Part shown: positions 1-7,975 of the stretch, one piece after another
Numbering within the stretch: position 1 is the first letter of the stretch
Layout of the letters: every line of letters begins with the position of its first letter
Source: Lachnospiraceae bacterium
GTDB lineage: Bacteria > Bacillota > Clostridia > Lachnospirales > Lachnospiraceae
NCBI GenBank assembly: GCA_024684215.1
Contig: JAIKXH010000093.1
Coordinates: 1-55,391 of the forward strand
Direction: 5' to 3'
DNA length: 55,391 nucleotides
The notes under the pieces: model-generated
What the model was told of the DNA's origin: nothing
What the model saw: only the letters and a program-made list of their open reading frames with translations
Database searches by the model: none
Translations under genes and position numbers: made by a program

Positions 1-1
1 G

Positions 2-202
2 TCAGAGTTGAGAAGAACACTTTTTCTTGTTATGGATGCACTAATTAAATCCATGCCACAAGATGACCCTGTATATCAGTTCTTGGATAAGAAAAGATTG
101 CAAGGAAAGCCGTATTATGTATATATGACGGCTGGCGCTAATAAATTTCTAAGAATTTACTATGGCAGGGTTAAAGAGTATCTATCCAAGCTGGAAAAGT
201 AA
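2..202 (+). CDS. IS110-family transposase, C-terminal fragment (5' end outside window)
   Basis: The frame is open from the first bases and ends at 202, so only about the last 66 residues are visible. They contain RRTLFLVMDAL and GKPYYVYMTAGANKFLRIYY, which I recognise as the C-terminal part of IS110/IS1111-type transposases (RuvC-like DEDD recombinases of the Transposase_20 family). In such enzymes this part carries the catalytic serine domain's tail. The upstream half cannot be judged from this window, so it is unknown whether the element is intact. A TTG at 8 could be read as a start, but the frame continues upstream without a stop and the protein family is about 400 residues long, so I treat it as partial. 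Confidence 0.7.
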   Translation, partial: SELRRTLFLVMDALIKSMPQDDPVYQFLDKKRLQGKPYYVYMTAGANKFLRIYYGRVKEYLSKLEK

Positions 203-226
203 TTGCCATTTATCATTTGTGTATTG

Positions 227-248
227 AGCCGGCACAGATGTGGTGGCT
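227..248. other. Imperfect inverted repeat just after the transposase stop
   Basis: Arms AGCCGGCAC and GTGGTGGCT can pair at 7 of 9 positions around the loop AGAT, 24 bases after the transposase stop. It could be a weak terminator or part of the element's right end. IS110-group elements have non-coding ends, but this piece is too short to assign to a guide RNA. Confidence 0.25.
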
Positions 249-338
249 TATTAGTTATACACGATTTCGAAACTATAGAAAAATCTTATTTTACTATTGA
301 CTTTATATTTGCAGGCTCAATTTAATAAGTTTTAATAC

Positions 339-425
339 TTATGAATACCCTTATAAATAAACTTAATAGTTATTAATATTCTCTATAAATAAGCTCTAGT
401 CGTTATGGATATCCTTTTTAAGACC
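339..425. repeat. Three imperfect 31-33 bp AT-rich repeats
   Basis: The anchor TTATgAATAcCC recurs at 339-350, 370-381 (TTATTAATATTC) and 403-414 (TTATGGATATCC), with periods of 31 and 33 bases. The intervening TATAAATAA segments also match. The third copy runs into the 3' end of the AraC-type gene and encodes its last residues. The rest of 203-395 holds no gene. Confidence 0.5.
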
Positions 426-1352
426 TGAGTTTTGCCTCCTGTACTCACTGGGAGAGCAGCCTTTTTGCTGTTTAAACAGTCTGTTGAAGGTGGAAATGCT
501 TGAAAAACCGGAGCTTATAGCAACATCGGTAATCGATACATCGGGCCTTGCAAGAAGCGCTTCGGCTTCCTTGATCCTCCTAAAACACAGGTAATCACTG
601 AAATTGTAATTGGTGTATTGCTTAAACAGTCTTGAAAAATGGAATTTCGAAAAGCCCGTATTTGCAGCAATATCACCGAGGCTGAGTTCCTCTGTAAAAT
701 GATTGTCTATGTATTCAAGGGTCTCGTTAAACAGATCGACATACTCCTTGCGCTTTGTGGGCGTGGTGTTGGAGAATACGTTCTCCTGCTGGCTGTAATT
801 CTCACCTATTGTTATAAAAAACTTAAGAAGTAAGGACTGTATTGCAAGCTCGGAGAATTCGCTGTTTCCGAAGTATTCATTTCTCATCTGAAGGAGAAGG
901 TTGTATATATTGTCATAGACCTCGGGGGCGCCCTCATTTGTGATAAGAAGAGGACGGGAGAGGATGGACATAATACGCGCACTTCCCTTTAATTTTGTAG
1001 CTGAGCTGACATTCAGAAGAAATACAAATCTTCTGCCCGTAGGAGGCGCAGTGATCTCATGGATAACACCCGGCGGAATAACAAGTATTTCGGAGGGGTT
1101 AAGTATGAAAGTCTCGTTTCCGCACATGACGGTATAAATATTCTCTATTGGAAGAATTATTTCCATTGCTGAGTGCCAGTGAGCTTCAAAGCCGTTGGTC
1201 TGCTCATTTAACCATATTCGGTGTAAGCTTTTGGCAGGATATTCAACTATTTCATGACCGTCGCTGACGGTTCTTGAGCCTGTCCAGTCACTGTTGACCG
1301 AATAGTATTGCTCCCGGGGAAACTCCGGAGTATGCGATATTTGTGCTCTCAT
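396..1352 (-). CDS. AraC-family transcriptional regulator, probable xylan regulator
   Basis: A 318-residue regulator with an N-terminal cupin-like sensing domain (about residues 40-150, including a histidine-containing HWHSAMEIILP segment and VIPPGVIHEI) and a C-terminal AraC/XylS double helix-turn-helix (about residues 215-310, with LSLGDIAANTGFSKFHFSRL and ITDVAISSGFSSISTFNRLF). Members bind sugars or other small molecules through the cupin and activate neighbouring catabolic genes. The gene is divergent from the GH10 xylanase across a 290-base gap, so activation of the xylan genes by a xylo-oligosaccharide is the natural inference. The last residues lie in a 31-33 bp repeat, so the extreme C-terminus may have been remodelled. 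Confidence 0.88.
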   Translation of the reverse strand: MRAQISHTPEFPREQYYSVNSDWTGSRTVSDGHEIVEYPAKSLHRIWLNEQTNGFEAHWHSAMEIILPIENIYTVMCGNETFILNPSEILVIPPGVIHEITAPPTGRRFVFLLNVSSATKLKGSARIMSILSRPLLITNEGAPEVYDNIYNLLLQMRNEYFGNSEFSELAIQSLLLKFFITIGENYSQQENVFSNTTPTKRKEYVDLFNETLEYIDNHFTEELSLGDIAANTGFSKFHFSRLFKQYTNYNFSDYLCFRRIKEAEALLARPDVSITDVAISSGFSSISTFNRLFKQQKGCSPSEYRRQNSGLKKDIHND

Positions 1353-1391
1353 TCTATAATAATATTTATATTAATAAAATCATTTATCGGT

Positions 1392-1519
1392 TACGAAAGA
1401 ATATATCTTTTCTATATATAATAGAAGTCTAATATTCGTCTACAGGACACATTATATCATAAATTTTCGAAAATGAAAGAATAATAGTGTCTATTTTGTA
1501 CCAAAAACGACCTTTCGTA
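1392..1519. promoter_or_regulatory. Candidate regulator half-sites in the AraC/GH10 divergent region
   Basis: TACGAAAG at 1392-1399 and its exact reverse complement CTTTCGTA at 1512-1519 flank the middle of the intergenic region, 113 bases apart centre to centre by eye. Widely spaced inverted or direct sites are typical of AraC-type looping regulators. Assignment to this regulator is inference. Confidence 0.35.
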
Positions 1520-1548
1520 TGAGCAATAAATGTACAAAAAAGATAATA

Positions 1549-1610
1549 GCAAAATTTGAGAAGTAACACGCACGAAATAATAAGCAAAGAAAACCGTCAA
1601 ATTTTATACT
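1549..1610 (+). promoter_or_regulatory. Probable activated promoter of the GH10 xylanase
   Basis: A -10-like TATACT lies at 1605-1610 but no good -35 box precedes it at 17 bases, which fits an activator-dependent promoter. Starting 56 bases upstream of the -10 is GCAAAATTTGAGAAG (1549-1563). The identical 15-mer lies 56 bases before a TTTAAA -10-like box upstream of the GH115 gene. Confidence 0.4.
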
Positions 1611-1642
1611 AAATCTAGAATTTGGGACGGAGTACGCTATCT

Positions 1643-3031
1643 ATGCACAAAATCAGCATTCTAAAAAAATATATGGCACTTGGACTTATGGCGGCTATGT
1701 GCATGAGTGGGTGCGCCGGAGGCGGAGGAACAGGCAGTGAAAACCCGCCACGGGAAGAAAACGAAACCGCAACAAATGATAAGGATGAAAATGTTTCGGA
1801 AACTGCAGGTGACCAAAGTGAGTCCGAGGGAACCGATCCTATTTTAAGAGATGCGATGGCAGATGAAATGGGGATCTTTGCGGGGTGTGCGGTCACGGGA
1901 GCCGAAGTAGATGACAGTAAAGTGTGGGATATAGTTACCACTCACTTTTCTTCGGTTACTTTGGGAAACGAACTAAAGCCCGATGCGCTTGTTGGGTACA
2001 GCGTAGGAAAATGTCCCGGAACGGTAACTGACGAACTTAACGGCGAGACGATAATCGTTCCAAAGCTTGACTACTCCCGAGCGGAAAAAATTTTAGACAA
2101 AATACTTGCCTGGAATGAAGCAAATCCGGACAGAGAGATAAAGGTGAGAGGCCATGTGCTTGTGTGGCATTCGCAGACACCGGAATGGTTCTTCCATGCA
2201 GATTACGATAAAAATAAAGACTATGTCAGCGCCGGCGAGATGGACAAACGCCTTGAATGGTATATAAAGACGGTGCTCACACATTTTACCGGGCAGGACA
2301 GTAAATATAAAGATTTGTTTTATGGATGGGACGTTGTAAACGAAGCGATAAGCGACGGCACGGGAACATACAGAAGCGACAACGAAAATCCGAACGAATC
2401 CTTAAGCGAAGACAGACACGGAAGCAATTCCAGCTGGTGGCATGTATACGGAAGCGGAGAGTTCATAATAAACGCTTTTAAATATGCCAATAAATACGCT
2501 CCTGAGGATTTGGAACTTTACTATAATGACTACAACGAATGCAACCTGAACAAGAGGAACGGAATCGTAAATCTTCTCGAAGAGATAAAGGCTGCTGAGG
2601 GGGCTCCCGGAGAGGGAACCAGAATAACGGCTATGGGGATGCAGGGGCATTACGGAATGGAATCCCCGTCATCCAATGACATATTAACTTCAATACAGGC
2701 CTATGCCAAGGTGGTTGGAAGGGTTCAGATCACAGAACTTGACATAAGCGCCAGCGAAGAATACGACGGCAGCGAAGAAGCAAAAGAAGCCGAGTACGAA
2801 AAACTTCGCAAAAGATACAACATGATAAAGTATGCGGTTACATCCTCGAACTTGGATGAACAGGTTGTTACCGGCATCACTTTTTGGGGCACGGTCGATC
2901 ATTATTCATGGCTTCAGTCCAGATCGAACGTCGGAGGAGGAAACACCACAGGAATTCCTCAGTGTCCGCTTCTCTTTGATGAGAATTACGAGCCCAAGCC
3001 ATGCTTCTATGTATTTGCGGGAAAAAAATAA
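1643..3031 (+). CDS. GH10 endo-1,4-beta-xylanase, surface lipoprotein
   Basis: A 462-residue enzyme that cleaves internal beta-1,4-xylosidic bonds of xylan. The start at 1643 follows ACGGAG; an upstream TTG at 1622 would put extra residues before a signal peptide and is less likely. The N-terminus is a lipoprotein signal (MHKISILKKYM, hydrophobic core, lipobox MSGC), then a glycine- and acid-rich linker and the GH10 barrel. Family motifs seen are NELKPD, GHVLVWHSQTPEW, WDVVNEA with acid/base Glu about 234, ITELDIS with nucleophile Glu about 365, and FWGTVDHYSW. There is no separate carbohydrate-binding module, so the enzyme is probably membrane-tethered and feeds the importers encoded downstream. 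The spacing between the two catalytic acids (about 131) is longer than in compact GH10 enzymes because of an acidic insertion after the acid/base residue. Confidence 0.95.
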   Translation: MHKISILKKYMALGLMAAMCMSGCAGGGGTGSENPPREENETATNDKDENVSETAGDQSESEGTDPILRDAMADEMGIFAGCAVTGAEVDDSKVWDIVTTHFSSVTLGNELKPDALVGYSVGKCPGTVTDELNGETIIVPKLDYSRAEKILDKILAWNEANPDREIKVRGHVLVWHSQTPEWFFHADYDKNKDYVSAGEMDKRLEWYIKTVLTHFTGQDSKYKDLFYGWDVVNEAISDGTGTYRSDNENPNESLSEDRHGSNSSWWHVYGSGEFIINAFKYANKYAPEDLELYYNDYNECNLNKRNGIVNLLEEIKAAEGAPGEGTRITAMGMQGHYGMESPSSNDILTSIQAYAKVVGRVQITELDISASEEYDGSEEAKEAEYEKLRKRYNMIKYAVTSSNLDEQVVTGITFWGTVDHYSWLQSRSNVGGGNTTGIPQCPLLFDENYEPKPCFYVFAGKK

Positions 3032-3102
3032 AATCACTAGGTTAGTATAAAACCGGATTAAATATACAGGCGCCTCCGTTAAGGAGAGCTCCGGAGGGTG
3101 AC

Positions 3103-6060
3103 ATGAATAAAACTCTGAAAAAAATCTTAATAGCAGTAGCGGTGCTTGCCGCATTTATAGTGGCGTGCGTACTGCTTTCAATGAGAAAAGTCAAAGATTT
3201 CCATGAAAAATATGAGGGTGCGGATCTTACCGAAGAAGTAAAGATCGCCGAAAAGACAGGAACATACGAAAAGTATTTAAGAAGCCATGAAGATGCAAAA
3301 GATATGACAGGCGAGATCGATATTGACATCTTCGATTATACTTCAGAGGGCAATGTAAAGGTTGAAAATAATTATCAGGGTGAGGACAAAGTCCTTTACA
3401 CCGATACAGGTTCTTCGACAACCTGGACTGTAAACATTCCCGAGGCAGGCTTTTACAATCTCTATATTGAATATCTTGCGGCAGAGTCCAGAGGTGTTGC
3501 GGCAGAGAGAAAGGTCCTTATAAACGGAGAGCTTCCTTTTGATGATGCGACAAGCATTGAGTTCACCAGAATCTGGACGGACGGAGGCCCTGTTAAGGTA
3601 GATAACCAGGGCAACGAAATAAGACCTACTCAGGTTGAGATTTACGATTGGCAGTCATCTTATTTTGTAGATGATATGGGTTACATTGATGAGCCCTACA
3701 GATTCTATTTTGAAAAAGGAAATAATACCATAACTCTTGATGCTGAGAACGAACCGATGGCTATCAAAAAATTTGCTGTCGTGGGTGTTAAGAGTATTGC
3801 TTCTTATGAGGAGTACATAGCAGAGCAGCCCGCGGTTAATTCAAGCGAGGCAGCCACCAAGTTTTACGAGGTGATTGAGGGAGAGGATTCGACCAGGAGA
3901 TCGGAGTCTTCCTTGTACGCAAAGTATGACAGGTCCTCACCCACAACCTCACCTAACAGTGTAACGACCACAGTACTCAACTATGTCGGGGGAGATGCTT
4001 GGAGAAGCAATGGCATGTGGGTAGAGTGGGAGTTTGAAGTTCCCGAGGACGGCTATTATAATTTTATGATAAAAGCCCGTCAGAATTACGCAAGAGGAAG
4101 CGTTTCAAACCGTCAGATTGTTATTGACGGTGAGATTCCTTTTGAAGAGCTTCAGGAAGTATCCTTTGGTTACAGCAATGATTGGGAATGCAAAAATCTT
4201 GCTGATGAAAACGGCAATCCTTACAACATCTATCTTACAAAAGGAAAGCACACCATCAGGCTTGAAGCTACTCTCGGAGAACTCGGAGCACTTTTATCCG
4301 ACCTTGAGGAGTCGACATACAGACTCAATCAGCTTTACAGAAAAGTACTGGTATATACCGGAGCAACTCCTGACCAGTACCGTGATTACCACCTTGATAC
4401 CATTTATCCCGATATCATAAAAGGAATGGATATCGAGTCAAAGCGTCTCTTTAAACTTGTAGACGATATGGTTGATTACAGCGGACAAAAAGGTGACTAT
4501 ATCGCATCCGCGCAGACCATGGCTCAGCAGCTTGAGAGATTTGTAAAGAAGCCTCAGAAAGTTACACTTGAATTCCTTACTTTTAAGGATAACATCACAG
4601 CACTCGGTACTGCGGCACTGAATCTTTCCGAGACAAAGCTGGATGTGGATTATATAGTTGTTACCGGTACCGAAGAAAAAGCAAAAGCCGATAAGAGCAA
4701 TTTCTTTATGGCAGCTTGGCACGAAATCAAGTCATTCTTCGCATCCTTCTTCGTTGATTACAATTCAGTCGGAGATGTTTACGAAGGAGGAGAGGCAAAG
4801 GAAGCCATTACGGTTTGGGTTCTTACCGGACGCGATCAGGGTACCATTCTTAAATCAATGATAGATGATTCCTTCACACCCGATACAGGTGTCAAGGTAA
4901 ACGTAGAGATAGTTGATGCCGGAGCACTTCTGAATGCAGTGCTTGCAGGAAGGGGACCGGATGTGGTTCTCTCCGTCGGAGCGGATCAGCCTGTCAACTA
5001 CGCACTCAGACATGCGGCTGAAGACATAACTCAGTTCCCTGATTACAAGGAAGTTTTGTCACACTACTCACCCAGCTCATATGAGCAGTATAGCTTAGAC
5101 GGACATATCTATGCAGTACCTGAGCAGCAGACATTCAATGTTATGTTCTACCGCAAAGATATACTTGAAGAACTTGAACTTGAGGTTCCCAATACATGGG
5201 ATGAGATGATAGAACTCCTTCCAACCATACAGGGTAACAACCTCTCAATCGCAATACCCAGTGCCGGTGGTAGCTCCACATCAGCCGGTGCGACCACAGC
5301 GGTTGCATCAAATGCTCCTGACCTCTCACTTTACTTTACACTTCTCTTCCAGTACGGCGGAGACATGTACAATGAGGAAGGAACAAAGACCACGGTCGAT
5401 ACTGAGGCCGGAATAGAAGCATTTGACGATTACGTAAGATACTTTAACGATTACGGTATTCCTGTTTACTTTGACTTTGTAAGCCGTTTCCGTTCAGGAG
5501 AAATGCCCATAGGTGTTGCACCTTATTCTACTTACAACACTCTTATGGTATCTGCACCTGAGATCAGAGGACTTTGGGACTTTACTCTGATTCCCGGTAC
5601 TGAAAAGAAAGATGAGAACGGAAATACTTATATCGACAGAAGTGATTTCATCACAGGTAACGCAACAATGATGCTTGCTAACGATGATGAGGAAATCAAA
5701 CAAAACTCATGGGAGTTTATGAAGTGGTGGGCAAGCGTTGATACACAGGTTCGTTTCGGACGTGAGATAGAAGCACTCCTCGGAGCTTCCGCGAGATACA
5801 ATACAGCAAACAGAGATGCATTCTCAAAACTCTCATGGAGTATGAGCGACATTGAAGTACTTGCCGCTCAGTGGGATCAGACAGTAGGTATCAGAGAAGT
5901 ACCCGGTGGTTATTACACCGGCCGTCACCTTGCAAATGCGGTACGCAAGTGCATTAACGACAAGGATGATACCAGAGAAACAATTATTGACTATTCGATA
6001 AAGATAGACGAAGAGATCACCAAGAAACGTAAAGAGTTTGGAATGCCTGTAGCAGAATAG
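3103..6060 (+). CDS. Very large sugar ABC-importer solute-binding protein with two carbohydrate-binding-like modules
   Basis: A 985-residue envelope protein. The N-terminus is a signal or anchor (residues 8-25) that includes a possible lipobox IVAC at Cys22. Two similar beta-rich modules follow (about 75-245 and 252-420), each with the pattern wTvnIPEAGFYNLYIEY / WEFEVPEDGYYNFMIKA, then ING-LPF or IDGEIPF, then a strand reading kG-nTI-L. They resemble CBM6/35-type jelly rolls. A helical linker covers about 430-560. The rest (about 565-985) is a family 1 extracellular solute-binding domain (ITVWVLTGRDQGT, GRGPDVVLSVGAD, YAVPEQQTFNVMFYRKDIL). Usual binding proteins have 420-560 residues. It starts at 3103 behind GGAGGGTG, and the first permease pair follows directly, so it is probably its receptor. 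Modules and ligand are inferred. Confidence 0.85.
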   Translation: MNKTLKKILIAVAVLAAFIVACVLLSMRKVKDFHEKYEGADLTEEVKIAEKTGTYEKYLRSHEDAKDMTGEIDIDIFDYTSEGNVKVENNYQGEDKVLYTDTGSSTTWTVNIPEAGFYNLYIEYLAAESRGVAAERKVLINGELPFDDATSIEFTRIWTDGGPVKVDNQGNEIRPTQVEIYDWQSSYFVDDMGYIDEPYRFYFEKGNNTITLDAENEPMAIKKFAVVGVKSIASYEEYIAEQPAVNSSEAATKFYEVIEGEDSTRRSESSLYAKYDRSSPTTSPNSVTTTVLNYVGGDAWRSNGMWVEWEFEVPEDGYYNFMIKARQNYARGSVSNRQIVIDGEIPFEELQEVSFGYSNDWECKNLADENGNPYNIYLTKGKHTIRLEATLGELGALLSDLEESTYRLNQLYRKVLVYTGATPDQYRDYHLDTIYPDIIKGMDIESKRLFKLVDDMVDYSGQKGDYIASAQTMAQQLERFVKKPQKVTLEFLTFKDNITALGTAALNLSETKLDVDYIVVTGTEEKAKADKSNFFMAAWHEIKSFFASFFVDYNSVGDVYEGGEAKEAITVWVLTGRDQGTILKSMIDDSFTPDTGVKVNVEIVDAGALLNAVLAGRGPDVVLSVGADQPVNYALRHAAEDITQFPDYKEVLSHYSPSSYEQYSLDGHIYAVPEQQTFNVMFYRKDILEELELEVPNTWDEMIELLPTIQGNNLSIAIPSAGGSSTSAGATTAVASNAPDLSLYFTLLFQYGGDMYNEEGTKTTVDTEAGIEAFDDYVRYFNDYGIPVYFDFVSRFRSGEMPIGVAPYSTYNTLMVSAPEIRGLWDFTLIPGTEKKDENGNTYIDRSDFITGNATMMLANDDEEIKQNSWEFMKWWASVDTQVRFGREIEALLGASARYNTANRDAFSKLSWSMSDIEVLAAQWDQTVGIREVPGGYYTGRHLANAVRKCINDKDDTRETIIDYSIKIDEEITKKRKEFGMPVAE

Positions 6061-6088
6061 GGCAAATACTTCTTAAAAGAGGAAGAAA

Positions 6089-7039
6089 ATGAAAGAACAG
6101 CAAGACGGTTATTTAAAAAAATACTTTCAACTCAGAAAGCATAATGCTCAGGTAGCTTGGAAGAAAATGAAGATGAGCAAGAACTGTTACATATTCCTTG
6201 CTCCATATGCAATCTTGTTTACGATGTTTTTCGTATTCCCGGTTGTGGCTTCGATTTATTTCAGCTTCACCTATTACAACATACTTGAGCCACCGAGATT
6301 TATCGGATTACAAAACTACATAAGTCTTCTTCTTGAGGACGACATATTCCTTATAGGTATTAAAAACACGCTTATTATAGCGGTCGTCACAGGACCTCTC
6401 GGATATATAATGTCATTCCTGTTTGCATGGCTGATAAATGAACTTCCCAGATGGGTACGAAGCGTTGCCGTAGTTGTATTCTACGCACCTTCAATTGCAG
6501 GTAACTGCTATGTTATCTTCTCTGTATTCTTCAGAGGTGATGCTTACGGATGGGTAAACTCACTGCTAATGAGTGTCGGAATTATTGACAACCCCATTTT
6601 GTGGTTTACAAATCCTAAGTACATGCTTCCGGTTTGTATGCTGGTTATCCTGTGGATGAGCCTTGGTACCGGATTCCTTTCATTCGTTGCAGGTCTGCAG
6701 GGTGTAGACAGATCGCAGTATGAAGCGGGATATATGGACGGTATCAAGAACCGCTGGCAGGAGCTTTGGTTCATAACTCTTCCGAGTATGAAGCCCATGC
6801 TTATGTTCGGTGCGGTTATGTCCATAACTCAGGCATTTAACGTTTGTGATGTTACAATGCAGCTTTGCGGATATCCCAGTACGGACTATGCGGCAAGAAC
6901 CATTGTTACGCACTTGTTTGACTATGGTTTCTCGAGATTCGAGATGGGCTATGCATGTGCGATAGCAACGATATTATTCCTGATGATGTTACTTTGCAAT
7001 AAAGCAATTCAGAGTTTACTTAGAAGAGTAGGAACCTGA
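6089..7039 (+). CDS. Sugar ABC-importer permease (MalF/UgpA type), pair 1
   Basis: A 316-residue inner-membrane permease with six predicted membrane segments. The cytoplasmic EAA-loop (EAGYMDGIKNRWQELWFITLPSM) near residue 210 docks onto the importer's ATPase. The N-terminus is a charged extension (about 30 residues) before the first segment YIFLAPYAILFTMFFVFPVV. It starts 28 bases after the large solute-binding gene, behind AGAGGAAG, and ends two bases before the partner permease, so the three form one translational unit. The substrate is probably xylan-derived oligosaccharide, judged from position only. Confidence 0.92.
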   Translation: MKEQQDGYLKKYFQLRKHNAQVAWKKMKMSKNCYIFLAPYAILFTMFFVFPVVASIYFSFTYYNILEPPRFIGLQNYISLLLEDDIFLIGIKNTLIIAVVTGPLGYIMSFLFAWLINELPRWVRSVAVVVFYAPSIAGNCYVIFSVFFRGDAYGWVNSLLMSVGIIDNPILWFTNPKYMLPVCMLVILWMSLGTGFLSFVAGLQGVDRSQYEAGYMDGIKNRWQELWFITLPSMKPMLMFGAVMSITQAFNVCDVTMQLCGYPSTDYAARTIVTHLFDYGFSRFEMGYACAIATILFLMMLLCNKAIQSLLRRVGT

Positions 7040-7041
7040 CA

Positions 7042-7944
7042 ATGAGTAAAAAGAGAAAGAAAGAATTAGAAGAAAAACCATATCACAAACCGCTGGTAAA
7101 AAGGAGAAAGCCTAACCGCTCAATAGCAGGAGATATAGCACTGTATATTTTCCTTGTGCTGGTTGCGGTGATAATGGTATTCCCTATAGTATATGCGGTA
7201 AGCTCAGCACTAAAGCCGTTGGATGAGTTGTTTATGTTCCCTCCCAGGATTTTCCCGAGGAACCCAACCATAAACAACTTCACCGATCTTTTTGTAACGC
7301 TGGGTAAATCCTGGGTTACATTTTCAAGATACCTTTTTAATACGGTATTTATGACAGCGGTAGGTACCGCAGGTCACTTAATCATTGCATCAATGGGTGC
7401 ATTCGTGCTTGCAAAGTATGATTTCCCCGGCGGAAAAGCTTTCTTCAAACTTGTAACCGTTGCGATGATGTTTACCGGTTATGTTACAGCAATCCCCAAC
7501 TATATGATCATCAATAAGCTTGGCTGGATTGATACATACTGGGCAATTATAATCCCTGCATTTGCTTCTCCCATGGGACTTTTCCTAATGAAACAGTTTA
7601 TGGAAGGTCTTCCTACCTCTCTTATTGAGGCGGCAAAGATAGACGGAGCAAACGAGTGGAAGGTATTCTTCCAGATCGTAATGCCAAACGTTAAGCCCGC
7701 GTGGATGACACTTATCATCTTCTCGGTACAGGGACTCTGGAATAACAGAGCATCTACATTTATCTACTCTGAGGAGAAAAAGACACTGGTATTTGCACTT
7801 GGTCAGATTCAGCTCGGCGGTATCGCCAGAACCGGACAGGCTGCTGCGGTACTTGTAGTAGTTATGATCGTGCCGATTATAATTTTCATTTTCTCTGAGA
7901 GCCAGATTCTTGAGACAATGGCTAGTTCAGGACTTAAGGATTGA
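7042..7944 (+). CDS. Sugar ABC-importer permease (MalG/UgpE type), pair 1
   Basis: A 300-residue partner of the preceding permease. It has a basic N-terminus, a first membrane segment at about 31-52, the signature GLPTSLIEAAKIDGANE of the EAA loop near residue 195, and the C-terminal ending ILETMASSGLKD typical of CUT1-type permeases. No ATP-binding subunit is encoded in the locus. CUT1 systems of Firmicutes often share one ATPase (MsmX/MsmK type) encoded elsewhere, so that is expected here. Confidence 0.92.
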   Translation: MSKKRKKELEEKPYHKPLVKRRKPNRSIAGDIALYIFLVLVAVIMVFPIVYAVSSALKPLDELFMFPPRIFPRNPTINNFTDLFVTLGKSWVTFSRYLFNTVFMTAVGTAGHLIIASMGAFVLAKYDFPGGKAFFKLVTVAMMFTGYVTAIPNYMIINKLGWIDTYWAIIIPAFASPMGLFLMKQFMEGLPTSLIEAAKIDGANEWKVFFQIVMPNVKPAWMTLIIFSVQGLWNNRASTFIYSEEKKTLVFALGQIQLGGIARTGQAAAVLVVVMIVPIIIFIFSESQILETMASSGLKD

Positions 7945-7975
7945 TGATAAAAAGATATATTTGACGAGGAACAGT

